Positions 27,934 to 37,341 of a DNA stretch of 64,000 bases are shown piece after piece. The position numbers and the translations under genes were made by a program. The notes below the pieces were generated by a model, which did no database searches, was not told where the DNA came from, and was given only the letters and a program-made list of their open reading frames with translations. Position 1 is the first letter of the stretch. Each line of letters starts with the position of its first letter. The stretch is taken from the NCBI RefSeq assembly GCF_018449575.1, contig NZ_JAAVUT010000018.1, positions 1 to 64,000 of the forward strand, read 5' to 3'. This DNA comes from Sodalis sp. dw_96 (GTDB lineage: Bacteria > Pseudomonadota > Gammaproteobacteria > Enterobacterales > Enterobacteriaceae).

Positions 27934-29265
27934 TTATAAAAAGCTCAGGGCAATGATAAAAATGATCGCGGAAAAAATTAACGCCGTGATGCAATACCCC
28001 ATAATGTCTCGCACGCTGAGTCCGGCAATGGCCAATGCTGGCAGCGCCCAAAATGGTTGCGCCATATTCCCGCACTGTTCGCCATAAGCGATGGCCATGG
28101 TGGCTTTGCTCAAATCAGTACCGAGTTGTTGCGCGGCGGGAATAACGAACGGACCCTGAATAACCCAATGCCCGCCGCCGGAGGGCACGGCGAAATTGAT
28201 AATGGCCGAGCTGATAAATGCCATAACAGGAAAAGTATTTTTTGTTGATATATCCACGAAAAAGTTGGTTATCATGCCGCCGAAGCCGGAGTGCTCCATC
28301 ATTAATTGGATTCCGGCATAAAATGGGAATTGGACAAGCACACCGGCGCAACTACGGGTACCCGCCGAAAACGCGCGCATATAGGCCATCGGTGTTTTAT
28401 GCAGTAATAACCCGGCAATCAGGAAAATCATATTCACATTGTTGATTGTGATATTGAAGCCGTTTTTCCAGAAATACATTATCAGGTAAACACTCGCCAA
28501 TATGCTGATGAGAAAAGTAAGGGTCCGGCTTTCTTCCAACTTCTCCGCGACGGAGGCATTAGGCGGAAGTTTTCGTTGATAATCGGGGTCTTCTTGCAGC
28601 AAATCAGGATTGATAATATGTACTTGATCGGGCTTTGGCATCATCATCCCGGCAACCAGCGGAATAACAATCAGCAATGCCGCCATTGCAAATATATTAA
28701 AACCCGCGAACATGGTCCGGCCGATAGGAATAATACCGCCGGTTAAATGTTCCATTGGATTACCGGGCGTCGCGGCCAGTAGCGGCATAGAACCCGATAA
28801 CCCTCCGCCCCAGGACAAAAAGCCCATATAAGCGCAGGCGATAAGTAACGGGTAGTCGGAGCCTTTAACGCGGCGGGCAACCTCTTTGGCAAACATGGCG
28901 CCCACGATAAGGCCGAATCCCCAGTTAATCGCACAGGCGATCAGACTGAAAAAAGACACGAGCATCACACCTTGCACCGGCGTTTTTGCCAATGATGCGG
29001 TATCCCTTAACAAATTGCGGACCAGGGGAGTACTGGCCAGCGCATGACCCGTGACGATGATCAGCGCCATCTGCATACCGAAGGCGAGCAGATTCCAGAA
29101 TCCGTCCCCCCACATATTGCCGATCTCCAACGGCGAATGGGGAGTGAAAAGGAACCCGATGCAGAACATTAGCAGCGTCAACAGCATGGCGAAGATAAGC
29201 GGATCGGGCAGGTAGCGATTAACCACCATGGTCATCGTACTGGAGATTTTTCCTATGCCGTTCAT
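27934..29265 (-). CDS. atoE: Short-chain fatty acid transporter AtoE
   Basis: 443 residues with about 11-12 membrane helices. The family markers PDPLIFAMLLTLLMF near the N-terminus, GFGLIVGAMFAKEVARRV and SGGGHWVIQGPFV are visible. It imports acetoacetate and short-chain fatty acids across the inner membrane. Its ATG overlaps the atoA stop by four bases, which implies translational coupling within the ato operon. Confidence 0.95.
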   Translation of the reverse strand: MNGIGKISSTMTMVVNRYLPDPLIFAMLLTLLMFCIGFLFTPHSPLEIGNMWGDGFWNLLAFGMQMALIIVTGHALASTPLVRNLLRDTASLAKTPVQGVMLVSFFSLIACAINWGFGLIVGAMFAKEVARRVKGSDYPLLIACAYMGFLSWGGGLSGSMPLLAATPGNPMEHLTGGIIPIGRTMFAGFNIFAMAALLIVIPLVAGMMMPKPDQVHIINPDLLQEDPDYQRKLPPNASVAEKLEESRTLTFLISILASVYLIMYFWKNGFNITINNVNMIFLIAGLLLHKTPMAYMRAFSAGTRSCAGVLVQFPFYAGIQLMMEHSGFGGMITNFFVDISTKNTFPVMAFISSAIINFAVPSGGGHWVIQGPFVIPAAQQLGTDLSKATMAIAYGEQCGNMAQPFWALPALAIAGLSVRDIMGYCITALIFSAIIFIIALSFL

Positions 29266-29927
29266 AATGTGGGCCCATCCATTGCAATCGGCATAACCTT
29301 CAGGTCGCCCAGGATGGTGATAACGGCCATGGTCTTGTCCAGGACGGTGGACAGCGATACGCCAGGGGCTAATTCTTTCAGTACCAATTGCCCGTTTTCA
29401 AAGACCAGAACGCATAATTCGGTCACTATCATATCCACCACGTGCTTGGCCGTTAGCGGCAAGGTACAGCGGGGGAGTATTTTTGCAGAGCCATCTTTGG
29501 CGCAGTGCTCCATGGCGATAATGACTTTATGGGCACCGATAACCAAATCCATGGCTCCGCCCATGCCTGGCACCATTTTTCCAGGCACCATCCAGTTAGC
29601 CAAATCGGCATCCTGATCCACCTGCAACCCGCCCAGTACACTGGTGTCGATATGTCCGCCGCGTATCAGGGCGAATGAGGTCGCGCTATCGAACATGGCC
29701 GCCCCCGGCAGGATGCCGCAGGGCTGGCCGCCGGCATTCACCAGGTCGGGACAGGGTTCGGTAACCGGTCCAAGCCCCAGGAATCCATTTTCCGATTGAA
29801 GCGTGATCTCGACATCCTTAGGCAGAAAATTGGCTACCAGGGTCGGTAAGCCGATACCCAGATTAACGATATCGCCATCATGCAGTTCCAGGGCGACTCG
29901 ACGTGCAATAAGCTCTTTGGCATTCAT
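29262..29927 (-). CDS. atoA: Acetoacetate CoA-transferase beta subunit
   Basis: 221 residues. ATG 29927 ([10 protein letters not shown]) is chosen because it overlaps the atoD stop by four bases; a longer frame to 29987 lies within atoD. The catalytic Glu is in [12 protein letters not shown] (about residue 46). The subunit pairs with AtoD to transfer CoA from acetyl-CoA to acetoacetate. Coupled to atoD upstream and atoE downstream. Confidence 0.95.
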   Translation of the reverse strand: MNAKELIARRVALELHDGDIVNLGIGLPTLVANFLPKDVEITLQSENGFLGLGPVTEPCPDLVNAGGQPCGILPGAAMFDSATSFALIRGGHIDTSVLGGLQVDQDADLANWMVPGKMVPGMGGAMDLVIGAHKVIIAMEHCAKDGSAKILPRCTLPLTAKHVVDMIVTELCVLVFENGQLVLKELAPGVSLSTVLDKTMAVITILGDLKVMPIAMDGPTL

Positions 29928-30589
29928 GACAACGCCTCCACGGGGTAAACAATCAGATCGATCAGGGCGGCGGGCGTAATGACGCAATCGGGATGAATAT
30001 CGCCGATTGCAACCATTTCGCGGGGTTCTGCAATAACCACATCGGCGGCGAAGGCGATCAAGGGATTGAAATTGCGCGCCGATAATTTGTAGGTGAGATT
30101 CCCCGTGGGGTCAGCCATGTCAGCCTGAATTAACGCCAGGTCGGCGCGCAGAGGAAGTTCCAGCAGGTACTCGACGCCATGTTGGTGAATGGTTTCTTTA
30201 CCCTCCTGTACCACGGTCCCGACGCCGGTTTGAGTTAAAAAACCGCCAATGCCGGCTCCGCCGCAACGGATCCTTTCAACCAATGTTCCCTGGGGAACCA
30301 ATTCGACGTCTAATTCACCCGAAATCATGCGGCGTCCGGTTTCCGGATTGGTGCCGATATGTGACGCAATCACTTTTTTCACCCGGCCATGGGTAATTAA
30401 TGGCCCGACGCCGGTATCTATAAAAGCGGTATCGTTGCATATCAGTGTTATATCTTTAATACCCGAATCCATGACGGCTTGAAGTAAATTCGGTGGCGAA
30501 CCGATGCCCATAAAGCCGCCGACCATAATTGTCATGCCATCATGAAAATAGGGCATGGTATCGGATAACATAATTTTTTTATTTTTCAA
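29924..30589 (-). CDS. atoD: Acetoacetate CoA-transferase alpha subunit
   Basis: About 221 residues with [34 protein letters not shown] and the [13 protein letters not shown] glycine-rich segment of the CoA-transferase alpha family. A TTG at 30589, with AGGGGAAAT upstream, gives an N-terminus (KNKKIMLSD) that aligns with E. coli AtoD; ATG 30571 is the alternative. The first ATG of the open frame at 30643 cannot be used because it lies inside the sigma-54 promoter at 30635-30650. First gene of the ato operon. Confidence 0.93.
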   Translation of the reverse strand: MKNKKIMLSDTMPYFHDGMTIMVGGFMGIGSPPNLLQAVMDSGIKDITLICNDTAFIDTGVGPLITHGRVKKVIASHIGTNPETGRRMISGELDVELVPQGTLVERIRCGGAGIGGFLTQTGVGTVVQEGKETIHQHGVEYLLELPLRADLALIQADMADPTGNLTYKLSARNFNPLIAFAADVVIAEPREMVAIGDIHPDCVITPAALIDLIVYPVEALS

Positions 30590-30634
30590 TTTGGTTATTT
30601 CCCCTAAGTCTATAAATAATTCAGGTAAAGCGTT

Positions 30635-30650
30635 TGCAAACATGGGGCCA
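30635..30650 (-). promoter_or_regulatory. Sigma-54 promoter of atoDAEB
   Basis: On the minus strand TGGCCCCATGTTTGCA matches the sigma-54 consensus TGGCAC-N5-TTGCA, with GG and GC separated by exactly ten bases. Transcription would begin near 30624, about 35 bases before the TTG start. AtoC, encoded downstream, is a sigma-54 activator, so position and regulator agree. Confidence 0.8.
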
Positions 30651-30762
30651 TTATTTTATATTTTTTATGCGATGTTTATCGTCATGAAAATTATAAATTT
30701 TATTAAAAAATTATTTTATAAAAAATATGCAAGTAGAGGTCGTTTCGTTGTATTTTTGCACG

Positions 30763-30786
30763 GGTGTGCATTTTTATCTGCACACC
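30763..30786. promoter_or_regulatory. Palindrome, probable AtoC upstream activating site
   Basis: GGTGTGCA (30763-30770) and TGCACACC (30779-30786) are perfect inverted arms with an 8-base spacer; another TGCAC half lies at 30757. The centre is about 150 bases upstream of the predicted transcription start, a normal distance for an NtrC-type enhancer and close to what is reported for AtoC in E. coli. AtoC binding is inferred. Confidence 0.6.
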
Positions 30787-30964
30787 ACGATGATATTATG
30801 TGACGGGAGTCACTATGCTATTTTGATAATAATCATTTTGATCTGTTCCAATAAAAATCAACATTCTATTTCAGGATGAATGACGGTTCTATTTTAAACA
30901 GAACTGCCGCCGCGCACACGCCAGTTTATCACCGATATACGCGTCTGAATTAACCCGTTACAAC

Positions 30965-31411
30965 CGTTCCACCACTAAATATCTGCGCCTAATACCGCAC
31001 CACTTTTGCCTGCCCATGTCCGTTGCCGGGGAATGGGGATGCCGCTTTCATAAACTGTTTCACTTTTTTTAATAATTGCCACGTATATCGGCATTAGTGA
31101 TTGCGAGTCACCGTTTCATGAAGTGCTAGCCATAACAACTCTATCCGGTTCACCCAAGGTGAGTAAATCGGTTGATAAATAATGATAAATTTTGAATTTT
31201 CATCCAGCCATCTCGGGTCTTCTGGCTCTTGTGAATGATGTAATTATCAACGATTAGCGTGATGGTTTTCGCGCTGCGATAAATACTTCTAGGTGTTTTA
31301 GCATTTGGATGAATAAATCCGAATTTTTACTTGTTGAACTGACGTAATCGACCCGCCCTGTTCCGGCATGTAACACCCCGGCTAGATAATGTTTTTCGTT
31401 TTTTCCCGGCG
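30965..31411 (-). pseudogene. IS630-family transposase remnant (second copy)
   Basis: The minus strand encodes, in broken frames, KNEKHYLAGVLHAGTGRVDY, TITLIVDNYIIHKSQK with the second catalytic Asp and FIIIYQPIYSPWVNRIELLW with the catalytic Glu. A TAA replaces a codon after TVTRNH, and at least one frame change precedes WLDEN. It is related to the fragment at 5203-5451. It abuts the trbE scrap at 31412 and probably interrupted it. Confidence 0.8.
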
Positions 31412-31555
31412 TTAGGATCCGTTTTTGGTATCCTCGTCGTTGCCAATCAGACCGCCGCTTTTGGTCATCACCACGCCGTCATGCCAAAGGGCGGCATAGG
31501 CCAGCAAATCGCCGACGCCTTTTGCCTGGCTGCGATAGGGTTTTAGCCTGAACAT
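31412..31555 (-). pseudogene. trbE: trbE (VirB4-type ATPase), N-terminal fragment
   Basis: The ATG at 31555 begins RLKPYRSQAKGVGDLLAYAA, then LWHDGVVMTKSGGLIG, the N-terminus of TrbE, the ATPase that powers IncP-like conjugative type IV secretion. Only 47 codons remain before IS630 sequence. It directly follows a trbD-like gene in the canonical trbD-trbE order. No other transfer genes are seen. Confidence 0.7.
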
Positions 31556-31567
31556 TGATAAGCGCTC

Positions 31568-31870
31568 CTATTGTTTTTGCCGTGATGATGAATTTTCGTA
31601 CACAAAAGGGGTGCTGCGCGCCGGGTAATATGACTGATAGCGACGCTGGCGCAGAAACACCCGTGACATCTCCGGGTCGACTTTGGCCATCATTCGCAGC
31701 AGCGCCAGACAAATCACATAAAGCGGTATCCCCACCGCCACGGCCATCAGGTTTTGCGAGGTCAGAATAATGCTGCCGGCGACCAGCGCGGTGAACATCA
31801 CTAATTCACGTTCACCCCCCATCAGCAGGTTCTCGCGATGGAATACCCGTTGAATAGGCGTGTGACGAAG
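31568..31870 (-). pseudogene. trbD: trbD (VirB3-like) conjugation protein, 5' end damaged
   Basis: The translation RHTPIQRVFHRENLLMGGER followed by ELVMFTALVAGSIILTS, a second hydrophobic helix, and RYQSYYPARSTPF matches TrbD, a small inner-membrane subunit of the conjugation channel. No proper start codon exists at the expected N-terminus, and the open frame runs upstream to 32017 in unrelated sequence. Another frame there (AMWTAAVIFLTFIVYRRIRA, to 32025) is a hydrophobic piece I could not assign. Followed by truncated trbE. Confidence 0.7.
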
Positions 31871-32109
31871 CTGTCCATTGCTCGTCGTGGGCTTTGATGC
31901 GTCAGATGAGCGCGAGCACGAATGCGCCGGTAGACGATGAACGTCAGGAAAATGACCGCCGCCGTCCACATCGCCATGCCACCGTTCATTTTGGATGTTG
32001 CCCGGGCTCGGGAACATCCAGTCATCTATTTAATTGAATTTTATCATAAATTTTTTATCCGTCTATTGTTAAGACTCTCGCTTTGACCTGTTTGCCAGCC
32101 GTGGCAGCG

Positions 32110-32420
32110 GGGCGACAAAGAGAAGCGTGATGGCAACTGAAACAGGAAATACAGCGTGTCTATGACAAAAACTACCGTGTCTATGGCTAGCGCAAAATCT
32201 GGCATCAGTTAAAACGCGAAGGCATCCGCGTGGCCAGGTGCACCGTGGAACGCCTAATGAGGGTGTTGCAGATAAGTGGTGTGCGGCGGGGTAAAAGCGT
32301 CAGAATCACCTATGGCAGCAAAGCGGGTACGCCACATGACCTGGTTAAACGTCATTCGTGGCGGAGCGCCCCGATCACCTGTGGGGGCAGATTTCAATCA
32401 CTGTATTTTGACAACCCTTA
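32110..32420 (+). pseudogene. IS3-family transposase (orfB) remnant
   Basis: The frame reads LKQEIQRVYDKNYRVYG, a TAG stop at 32188-32190, then RKIWHQLKREGIRVARCTVE, the HTH_21 region of IS3-type transposases just upstream of the DDE core. The continuation KAGTPHDLVKR is followed by a frame change (PDHLW reads in another frame). The DDE catalytic core is missing. It sits tail-to-tail against the TetR gene at 32418. Confidence 0.75.
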
Positions 32421-33143
32421 ACACTCGACGAGTCCATCTTTATCTGGTCCTGGCGGGTGGTTGCCCTCGAACGAAGCCGCTTTGACGGCTTGAAGGCCCG
32501 CCCATAAAAATGTTTTCATGTGGGCCGCCACCATTAACTCGTCACCTTCGCGTACCATTTGCGCCGGTCCCGGCAGGTCGCGGTTCAAGACCAACAGCAC
32601 AAGCACAGGAGACATGACACTCAGGGTGCTTTGCACAGTCACAGGATGACAGGGTTGCCGGTTGATGACCTCTGCCACGATTTGCCGAATCATATCAAAT
32701 TTCGGCATCACCTCCATCTCGAGCACTCCTGCCATCAGTTTCGAAGGGGCAAGCAATTCACGTGCCCACAATCGTTTTTGCCAGTCTTCGCCATTTAGCA
32801 AATTCACGCAAATGCCGTCGATCAACTGGTCTAGTTTTTCATGGCTGGTCATCTCGCTATCCGCTAACCGGCTCATGTAGTCCAGGGAAAGCATGTGCTG
32901 ATGTACTTCCCTGAGCACGGCCAGGTACAGGTCCTCTCGACTGCCGAAGTGGTAGTTGACGGCTGCGATGTTGGTATGTGCCGCTTCACAGATCATTTTG
33001 CTCGTTGTCTGTGCGTAGCCGAATTCGGCGAATAAACGCCCTGCCACGTTTAAGATTTTTGCCTTCGTCGTATCGCCATCGGGCCGGGGCGCACGAGATT
33101 TTTCGACCGTTTTCCGATTGGTAGAGGATGGAGAATTGGTCAT
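32418..33143 (-). CDS. CecR-like TetR-family regulator
   Basis: 241 residues. After a polar N-terminal tail, the helix-turn-helix reads RLFAEFGYAQTTSKMICEAA, then NIAAVNYHFGSREDLYLAVL. The C-terminal half, including LWARELLAPSKLMAGVLEME and the long helix before FLWAGLQA, fits the CecR/YbiH C-terminal domain. ATG 33143 has AGGATAA upstream. It diverges from a ruined FAD monooxygenase and an intact amidohydrolase, so it may regulate an aromatic-acid operon. CecR proteins also control transport of antibiotics in E. coli. Confidence 0.85.
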   Translation of the reverse strand: MTNSPSSTNRKTVEKSRAPRPDGDTTKAKILNVAGRLFAEFGYAQTTSKMICEAAHTNIAAVNYHFGSREDLYLAVLREVHQHMLSLDYMSRLADSEMTSHEKLDQLIDGICVNLLNGEDWQKRLWARELLAPSKLMAGVLEMEVMPKFDMIRQIVAEVINRQPCHPVTVQSTLSVMSPVLVLLVLNRDLPGPAQMVREGDELMVAAHMKTFLWAGLQAVKAASFEGNHPPGPDKDGLVEC

Positions 33144-33250
33144 GGTTATCCTGGTGTGTAGAAGATGAAGCAGGTATTTTGTTCGAAAATGTTGTCAAAT
33201 TCAAATTTGAATTCTATACTGTTTTTAACTTTTACCCCATTGGAGGAGCA

Positions 33251-33420
33251 ATGAGCGCCTCCTGCGGTTGTGAGGTGCTGGTTGTAGACGCCGGCCCTAA
33301 CCGGATTGATGGCCGCCTATTTGTTGAAACTGGCCGGTATTGAAGTGCAAAGAGTCGAACAGCGGGCGGTACTCTCTAATTCTGGAAATCGGCACGTAAA
33401 ATCAGTGTGGTGCAGGCCTG
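33251..33420 (+). pseudogene. FAD-dependent aromatic monooxygenase, N-terminal ruin
   Basis: ATG 33251 begins a Rossmann FAD-binding region, VLVVDAGPN, equivalent to VLVVGAGPTG, then a frame change leads to LLKLAGIEVQRVEQRAVLSN, the expected continuation of PHBH/phenol hydroxylase-type enzymes. Everything beyond about residue 55 is missing or scrambled. The first Gly of GxGxxG is an Asp. It lies between the CecR-like regulator and the amidohydrolase, with which it likely formed a catabolic operon. Confidence 0.6.
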
Positions 33421-33611
33421 ACATTGCAGACTTCAGATGACCGCAACTGGGATGCGGACGTAGACAATCTACGCTGGCGCGTGGATATGAGAGCTATCTG
33501 CTGCTACCAATTATCCCCCTTTCTGGCTGCCCTAGATCCCTCTGGCTGCCGAGCCAAGCGGTTAAGGAGCAGGATGTTTACGGTAGAAATCGATTGATTT
33601 ATGAGGAAATT

Positions 33612-34622
33612 ATGCGCATTGTTGCCTTGGAAGAACATTTCAACTTCCCAGATATGATTGCCAGGCTCCCCGCGGCCCTGATCCGCAATCGTGGATGGCC
33701 GGAAGGCTCTGACGCCCCAGCTTTGATGCAGCGTATTGCACAGCAGTTGCCGGAACTGGGCGCTAACCGTTTGGCCGATATGGATAAACACAACATCACA
33801 ATGCAGGTGCTGTCGTGGGCTGGGCCAGGTGCCGAGTTACTGCCCGGGGCCCAAGGTGTTATCTGGTCACAAGAAGTCAACGATCGGCTGGCCAATTTTA
33901 TCGCCCAACATAGCTACCGTTTCGCCGGGTTTGCCCATCTGCCAGTTACAGACCCCGAAGCGGCGCCAGACGAGCTAGAGCGCTCTGTTAAATCGCTGGG
34001 TCTAGTAGGCGCAATGATCAACGGGACCAGTGACGGTCGGTTCCTTGACGATCCGCAGTTCCAGCCATTGTTGGAAAAAGCACAAGCGCTGGGTGTCCCA
34101 CTGTATCTTCATCCTGGGCTGGCACCTATGTCAGTACGCGGTGCCTATTACAGCGGTCTGCCCAGCCCATTGGATTTCATTTTGTCGACCTACGGTTTCG
34201 GATGGCATGCGGAAGTCGCTATCCATGTATTGCGCCTTGTATTTTCAGGTACTCTGGACCGTTACCCAAAACTGCGCCTGATCATCGGCCACATGGGAGA
34301 ATTTTTGCCTATGACAATGACCCGTACCCAATCCATGCTGGCAAACGAACCCGCTGTATCACTGAGCAGACCGCTTGTTCAACAACTACAAGAACAAGTG
34401 TGGGTGACAACCAGTGGCCAATTTGATCCTGCAGTGCTACGTCTACTGTATGCCACTTTTGGGGACGACCGGGTGATGTTTAGCGTTGACCATCCCTATA
34501 GCAGCAATGCCGAGGGTGGTCTTTTTCTCAGCAGACTTGGATTAACGGAGGCAGAGGCGTCGAGGCTGGCATATGGTACGGCCGACGCTCTGTTAGGCTT
34601 GAAGCTGCCTCACGTCAATTGA
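33612..34622 (+). CDS. Amidohydrolase, resorcylate/ACMS decarboxylase type
   Basis: 336 residues from ATG 33612; earlier codons of the frame lack the MRIVALEEHF start typical of the family. Metal and catalytic positions are present: Glu and His in ALEEHF, His in YLHPGLAPM, His in IIGHMGEFLP and Asp in FSVDHPYSS. These fit PF04909 non-oxidative decarboxylases such as gamma-resorcylate decarboxylase or 5-carboxyvanillate decarboxylase, which remove CO2 from hydroxybenzoates. The adjacent monooxygenase ruin fits a resorcinol hydroxylase, so the operon may have degraded dihydroxybenzoate; the substrate is inferred. A GCCCGG/CCGGGC hairpin follows the stop. Confidence 0.85.
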   Translation: MRIVALEEHFNFPDMIARLPAALIRNRGWPEGSDAPALMQRIAQQLPELGANRLADMDKHNITMQVLSWAGPGAELLPGAQGVIWSQEVNDRLANFIAQHSYRFAGFAHLPVTDPEAAPDELERSVKSLGLVGAMINGTSDGRFLDDPQFQPLLEKAQALGVPLYLHPGLAPMSVRGAYYSGLPSPLDFILSTYGFGWHAEVAIHVLRLVFSGTLDRYPKLRLIIGHMGEFLPMTMTRTQSMLANEPAVSLSRPLVQQLQEQVWVTTSGQFDPAVLRLLYATFGDDRVMFSVDHPYSSNAEGGLFLSRLGLTEAEASRLAYGTADALLGLKLPHVN

Positions 34623-34734
34623 AAAGCCCGGTACTTTCCGGGCGAGCCGCTGCGGTTGCTCCTCCGGGATGAAAAGTCCTCACTCTTCAAATACGCTCCC
34701 CCTTGGATCGTCAGTTAACGACTTGCACGACTAC

Positions 34735-36369
34735 TCAGTCTTTATGCATCATTTGAAAGTATTTCATATGATCGAAATACATCTCATGAAATACCTGATA
34801 TTTACGATTGTAATACTGTTTAATTTTGTTGGTCTGCGGCGTTACGGTCTTTCCTATACGACTCATGGCATTCATCGCCTCCGGCAGTGAATCATAGATG
34901 CCCGCTGCCACGGTGCCCATCATTGCGCCTCCCAGCAACATGGCTTCACTTTCTTCCGGCAATAGCATCGTGCAGCCGGTGGCGTTGGCGTGCTCCTGCA
35001 CAAATATAGGATTTTTAGTACCACCGCCGCTGGCCATGATGGTATCAATGCGATAGCCGTTCTTGTTCATGGTTTCGATAATATGCCGAGTACCCAGCGC
35101 TATAGCCTGGAGGGTGGACAGATAATGCAGGGCCAAATCTTCCGGCGTATTGGAAAGTTTTAGTCCGGTCATCACCCCGGTCAGCGTCGGGTTGGCACGA
35201 GGTGAACGATTGCCGTGAAAATAAGGCAGCATATGAATATCACGGGTGAGGAAGGCGATATCTTCTGGCTCGCCCGCCATATGGCGCAGGATATCATTCA
35301 GCACTTCATAAATGGTTTTCCCGGCAGTTTTCCCTTGCTTCAGCAGCGCCGGGTAACAGGGATGGGATTGAATGATATGATCGATCAGGGCCCCCGTGAC
35401 CGACTGCCCCCCTTCGTTAAGCCAATAGCCAGGTAAAATAGCCGAATAGTAGGGACCCCAAACGCCTTTGATGTAACATGGGTTACCGGAAATAGCCATA
35501 TGACAAGTCGATGTACCGCCAATCAACGCAATGCGACGGTCAAAATCCGCATGTTCGCCCGACGCGCCGGTGGCGCCCAGCGTCCCCAGACTACCCGCAT
35601 GCGCATCAATGATCGAGACGCTGACCGCAGTCCCGGGGATCAATCCCATCTCGGCGGCGGCACGTTGCGTCAGACCACGTCCTAGCGGTTCACCCATCAT
35701 TTTCACATCACGACCGATTTTGGCCGCATCATGCTCCAATAATTCTTCTAATTCAATTTGTTTGAAAAAGCTGTCATCCCAACGATTTTCATGACCGAGA
35801 TAAGTCCATTTACAGACTAACGAACAAAGCGAACGCGTCTCATCCGAGGTTGCCCGCCAGGTGAGATAATCGGGCAGGTCGAAAAAATGACCCGCATTAT
35901 TCCACGTATTCGGCATATGTTGCCTGAGCCATAACAGTTTCGGCATCTGCATTTCAGGCGAAATGACGCCACCGACATAATCGAGCACTCGGTGTTTTGT
36001 CGTGTTAATACGCTCGGCCTGGCTGATGGCGCGATGGTCCAACCAGACGATAACGTTTTGCTCGTTACGACCTGAGGGACTGATGGTGAGAGGTTGGCCT
36101 TTTTTATCCAGCACCACCAATGAGCAAGTGGCGTCAAAACCCAATCCTTTCACCTGGATGGGATTCACATCCGCTATATTTAGCGCATCACGCACCGCCT
36201 GACAAATAGCTTGCCAGATATCATCCGACGACTGTTCAATAAAATTGTCTTTTGGACGAAACAGCGCTATTTCCCGACTGGCTTGGCCAACCATTCTGCC
36301 GGTGATATCGAACACCCCTGCACGCGCGCTACTCGTTCCGACATCCACACCAATAAAATAATTTGCCAT
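34735..36369 (-). CDS. FGGY-family carbohydrate kinase, D-ribulokinase-like
   Basis: 544 residues. The N-terminal domain has the ATP/sugar motif FIGVDVGTSSARAGVFD and the substrate-loop Asp in VIVWLDHRAISQAERI. The C-terminal domain carries LIGGTSTCHMAISG and MASGGGTKNPIFVQ (adenosine motif). Length and the GTSSARAG-DHRA pattern fit the ribulokinase-like branch (YDR109C/RbtK type) better than glycerol or xylulose kinase. It is the last gene of a five-gene transporter operon and would phosphorylate the imported sugar. It appears intact. Confidence 0.88.
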   Translation of the reverse strand: MANYFIGVDVGTSSARAGVFDITGRMVGQASREIALFRPKDNFIEQSSDDIWQAICQAVRDALNIADVNPIQVKGLGFDATCSLVVLDKKGQPLTISPSGRNEQNVIVWLDHRAISQAERINTTKHRVLDYVGGVISPEMQMPKLLWLRQHMPNTWNNAGHFFDLPDYLTWRATSDETRSLCSLVCKWTYLGHENRWDDSFFKQIELEELLEHDAAKIGRDVKMMGEPLGRGLTQRAAAEMGLIPGTAVSVSIIDAHAGSLGTLGATGASGEHADFDRRIALIGGTSTCHMAISGNPCYIKGVWGPYYSAILPGYWLNEGGQSVTGALIDHIIQSHPCYPALLKQGKTAGKTIYEVLNDILRHMAGEPEDIAFLTRDIHMLPYFHGNRSPRANPTLTGVMTGLKLSNTPEDLALHYLSTLQAIALGTRHIIETMNKNGYRIDTIMASGGGTKNPIFVQEHANATGCTMLLPEESEAMLLGGAMMGTVAAGIYDSLPEAMNAMSRIGKTVTPQTNKIKQYYNRKYQVFHEMYFDHMKYFQMMHKD

Positions 36370-36386
36370 AGTTTTTCCCTTTGTGT

Positions 36387-37340
36387 TTATGCTCTACGAT
36401 TTTGTAAGGCAATAAATAGGATTAACACGCCGCCCCAAAGCGCCATCGTCAGATAGCTACTGACGCCAAGCAGATTCAGGCCGCTTTCCAACATCTGCAA
36501 TACTACCAGCGCCAAAATCAATCCCAGTACACGACCGAATCCACCATCCGGATTGATACCGCCGAGGACCGAGGCGAGAATAGTCACCAGCAGGTAAGAG
36601 TCGCCATAACCCGCTTTGGCAGAGTTGAACTTTCCCATCATTAACAGCGCCGCGCCCCAACCGAGCAAAGCGGAAAGGATATAGACGATAATCTGTACCC
36701 GATGAGTGTTAACACCGCTAAAACGTGTCGCCTGCTCGTTAGAGCCGATCAAATACAGACTGCGTCCTAACGTGGTGTGCTCAAGTAATATCCATAACGC
36801 GATCATCACCAGTAAAAACAGGACTAGCGCCACCGGGATACCCAGCAGATTGCCGTTACCGAGAAACTGGATGACATTCGGAAAGCCGGAGATCACATTT
36901 CCATTGGAAAGAAGGATATTCAGGCCGCTAATCAGGGTCATGGTACCGAGCGTGGCAAGTATCGGCGACACACCTATCCACGCTATCAGCACGCCGTTTA
37001 GCGCACCGATGAGCACCGCCAGCAACAGCCCGGCCAGTAACGCCAGTATCAAAAATAGCGGTTGTCCGGAGTGGCTGACGATAATGGCCGCCATAAGCAG
37101 CGCACAGGCGTTGGAACTGGCGATAATGGACAGATTAATACCGCCGGTCAGCATGGTGATGCCCATGCCCAGCGCCAACATCCCTAGGATCGGCAGTTGG
37201 GAGCTGATAGACTGAAAATTCCCCACGCTGAAAAAGCGTATGCCGAGCGTGAATGAAAATACCATCGCCACAGCGATAATGATCATGAGTTGTAAGCGAA
37301 TATTGCGATCGGCCGACAGAAACCGGGTGAGCGTTGCCAT
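36387..37340 (-). CDS. Sugar ABC transporter permease (RbsC family), first copy
   Basis: 317 residues with 9-10 membrane helices. Family marks are GMLALGMGITMLTGGINLS near the N-terminus and LASVLGGINPDGGFGRVLG toward the C-terminus, the EAA-like loop contacting the ATPase. ATG 37340 follows the neighbour's stop by one base and starts MATLTRFLSADRN; the longer frame to 37373 overlaps the neighbour. Forms a heterodimer with the next permease, as in Lsr/Rha-type importers. Confidence 0.88.
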   Translation of the reverse strand: MATLTRFLSADRNIRLQLMIIIAVAMVFSFTLGIRFFSVGNFQSISSQLPILGMLALGMGITMLTGGINLSIIASSNACALLMAAIIVSHSGQPLFLILALLAGLLLAVLIGALNGVLIAWIGVSPILATLGTMTLISGLNILLSNGNVISGFPNVIQFLGNGNLLGIPVALVLFLLVMIALWILLEHTTLGRSLYLIGSNEQATRFSGVNTHRVQIIVYILSALLGWGAALLMMGKFNSAKAGYGDSYLLVTILASVLGGINPDGGFGRVLGLILALVVLQMLESGLNLLGVSSYLTMALWGGVLILFIALQNRRA

Positions 37341-37341
37341 A

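Noticed and set aside
30721-30740. Second sigma-54 promoter candidate before atoD
   Set aside because: TTGCA is present on the minus strand but the -24 GG is CG and the other consensus bases do not fit; the 30635-30650 element is far better.
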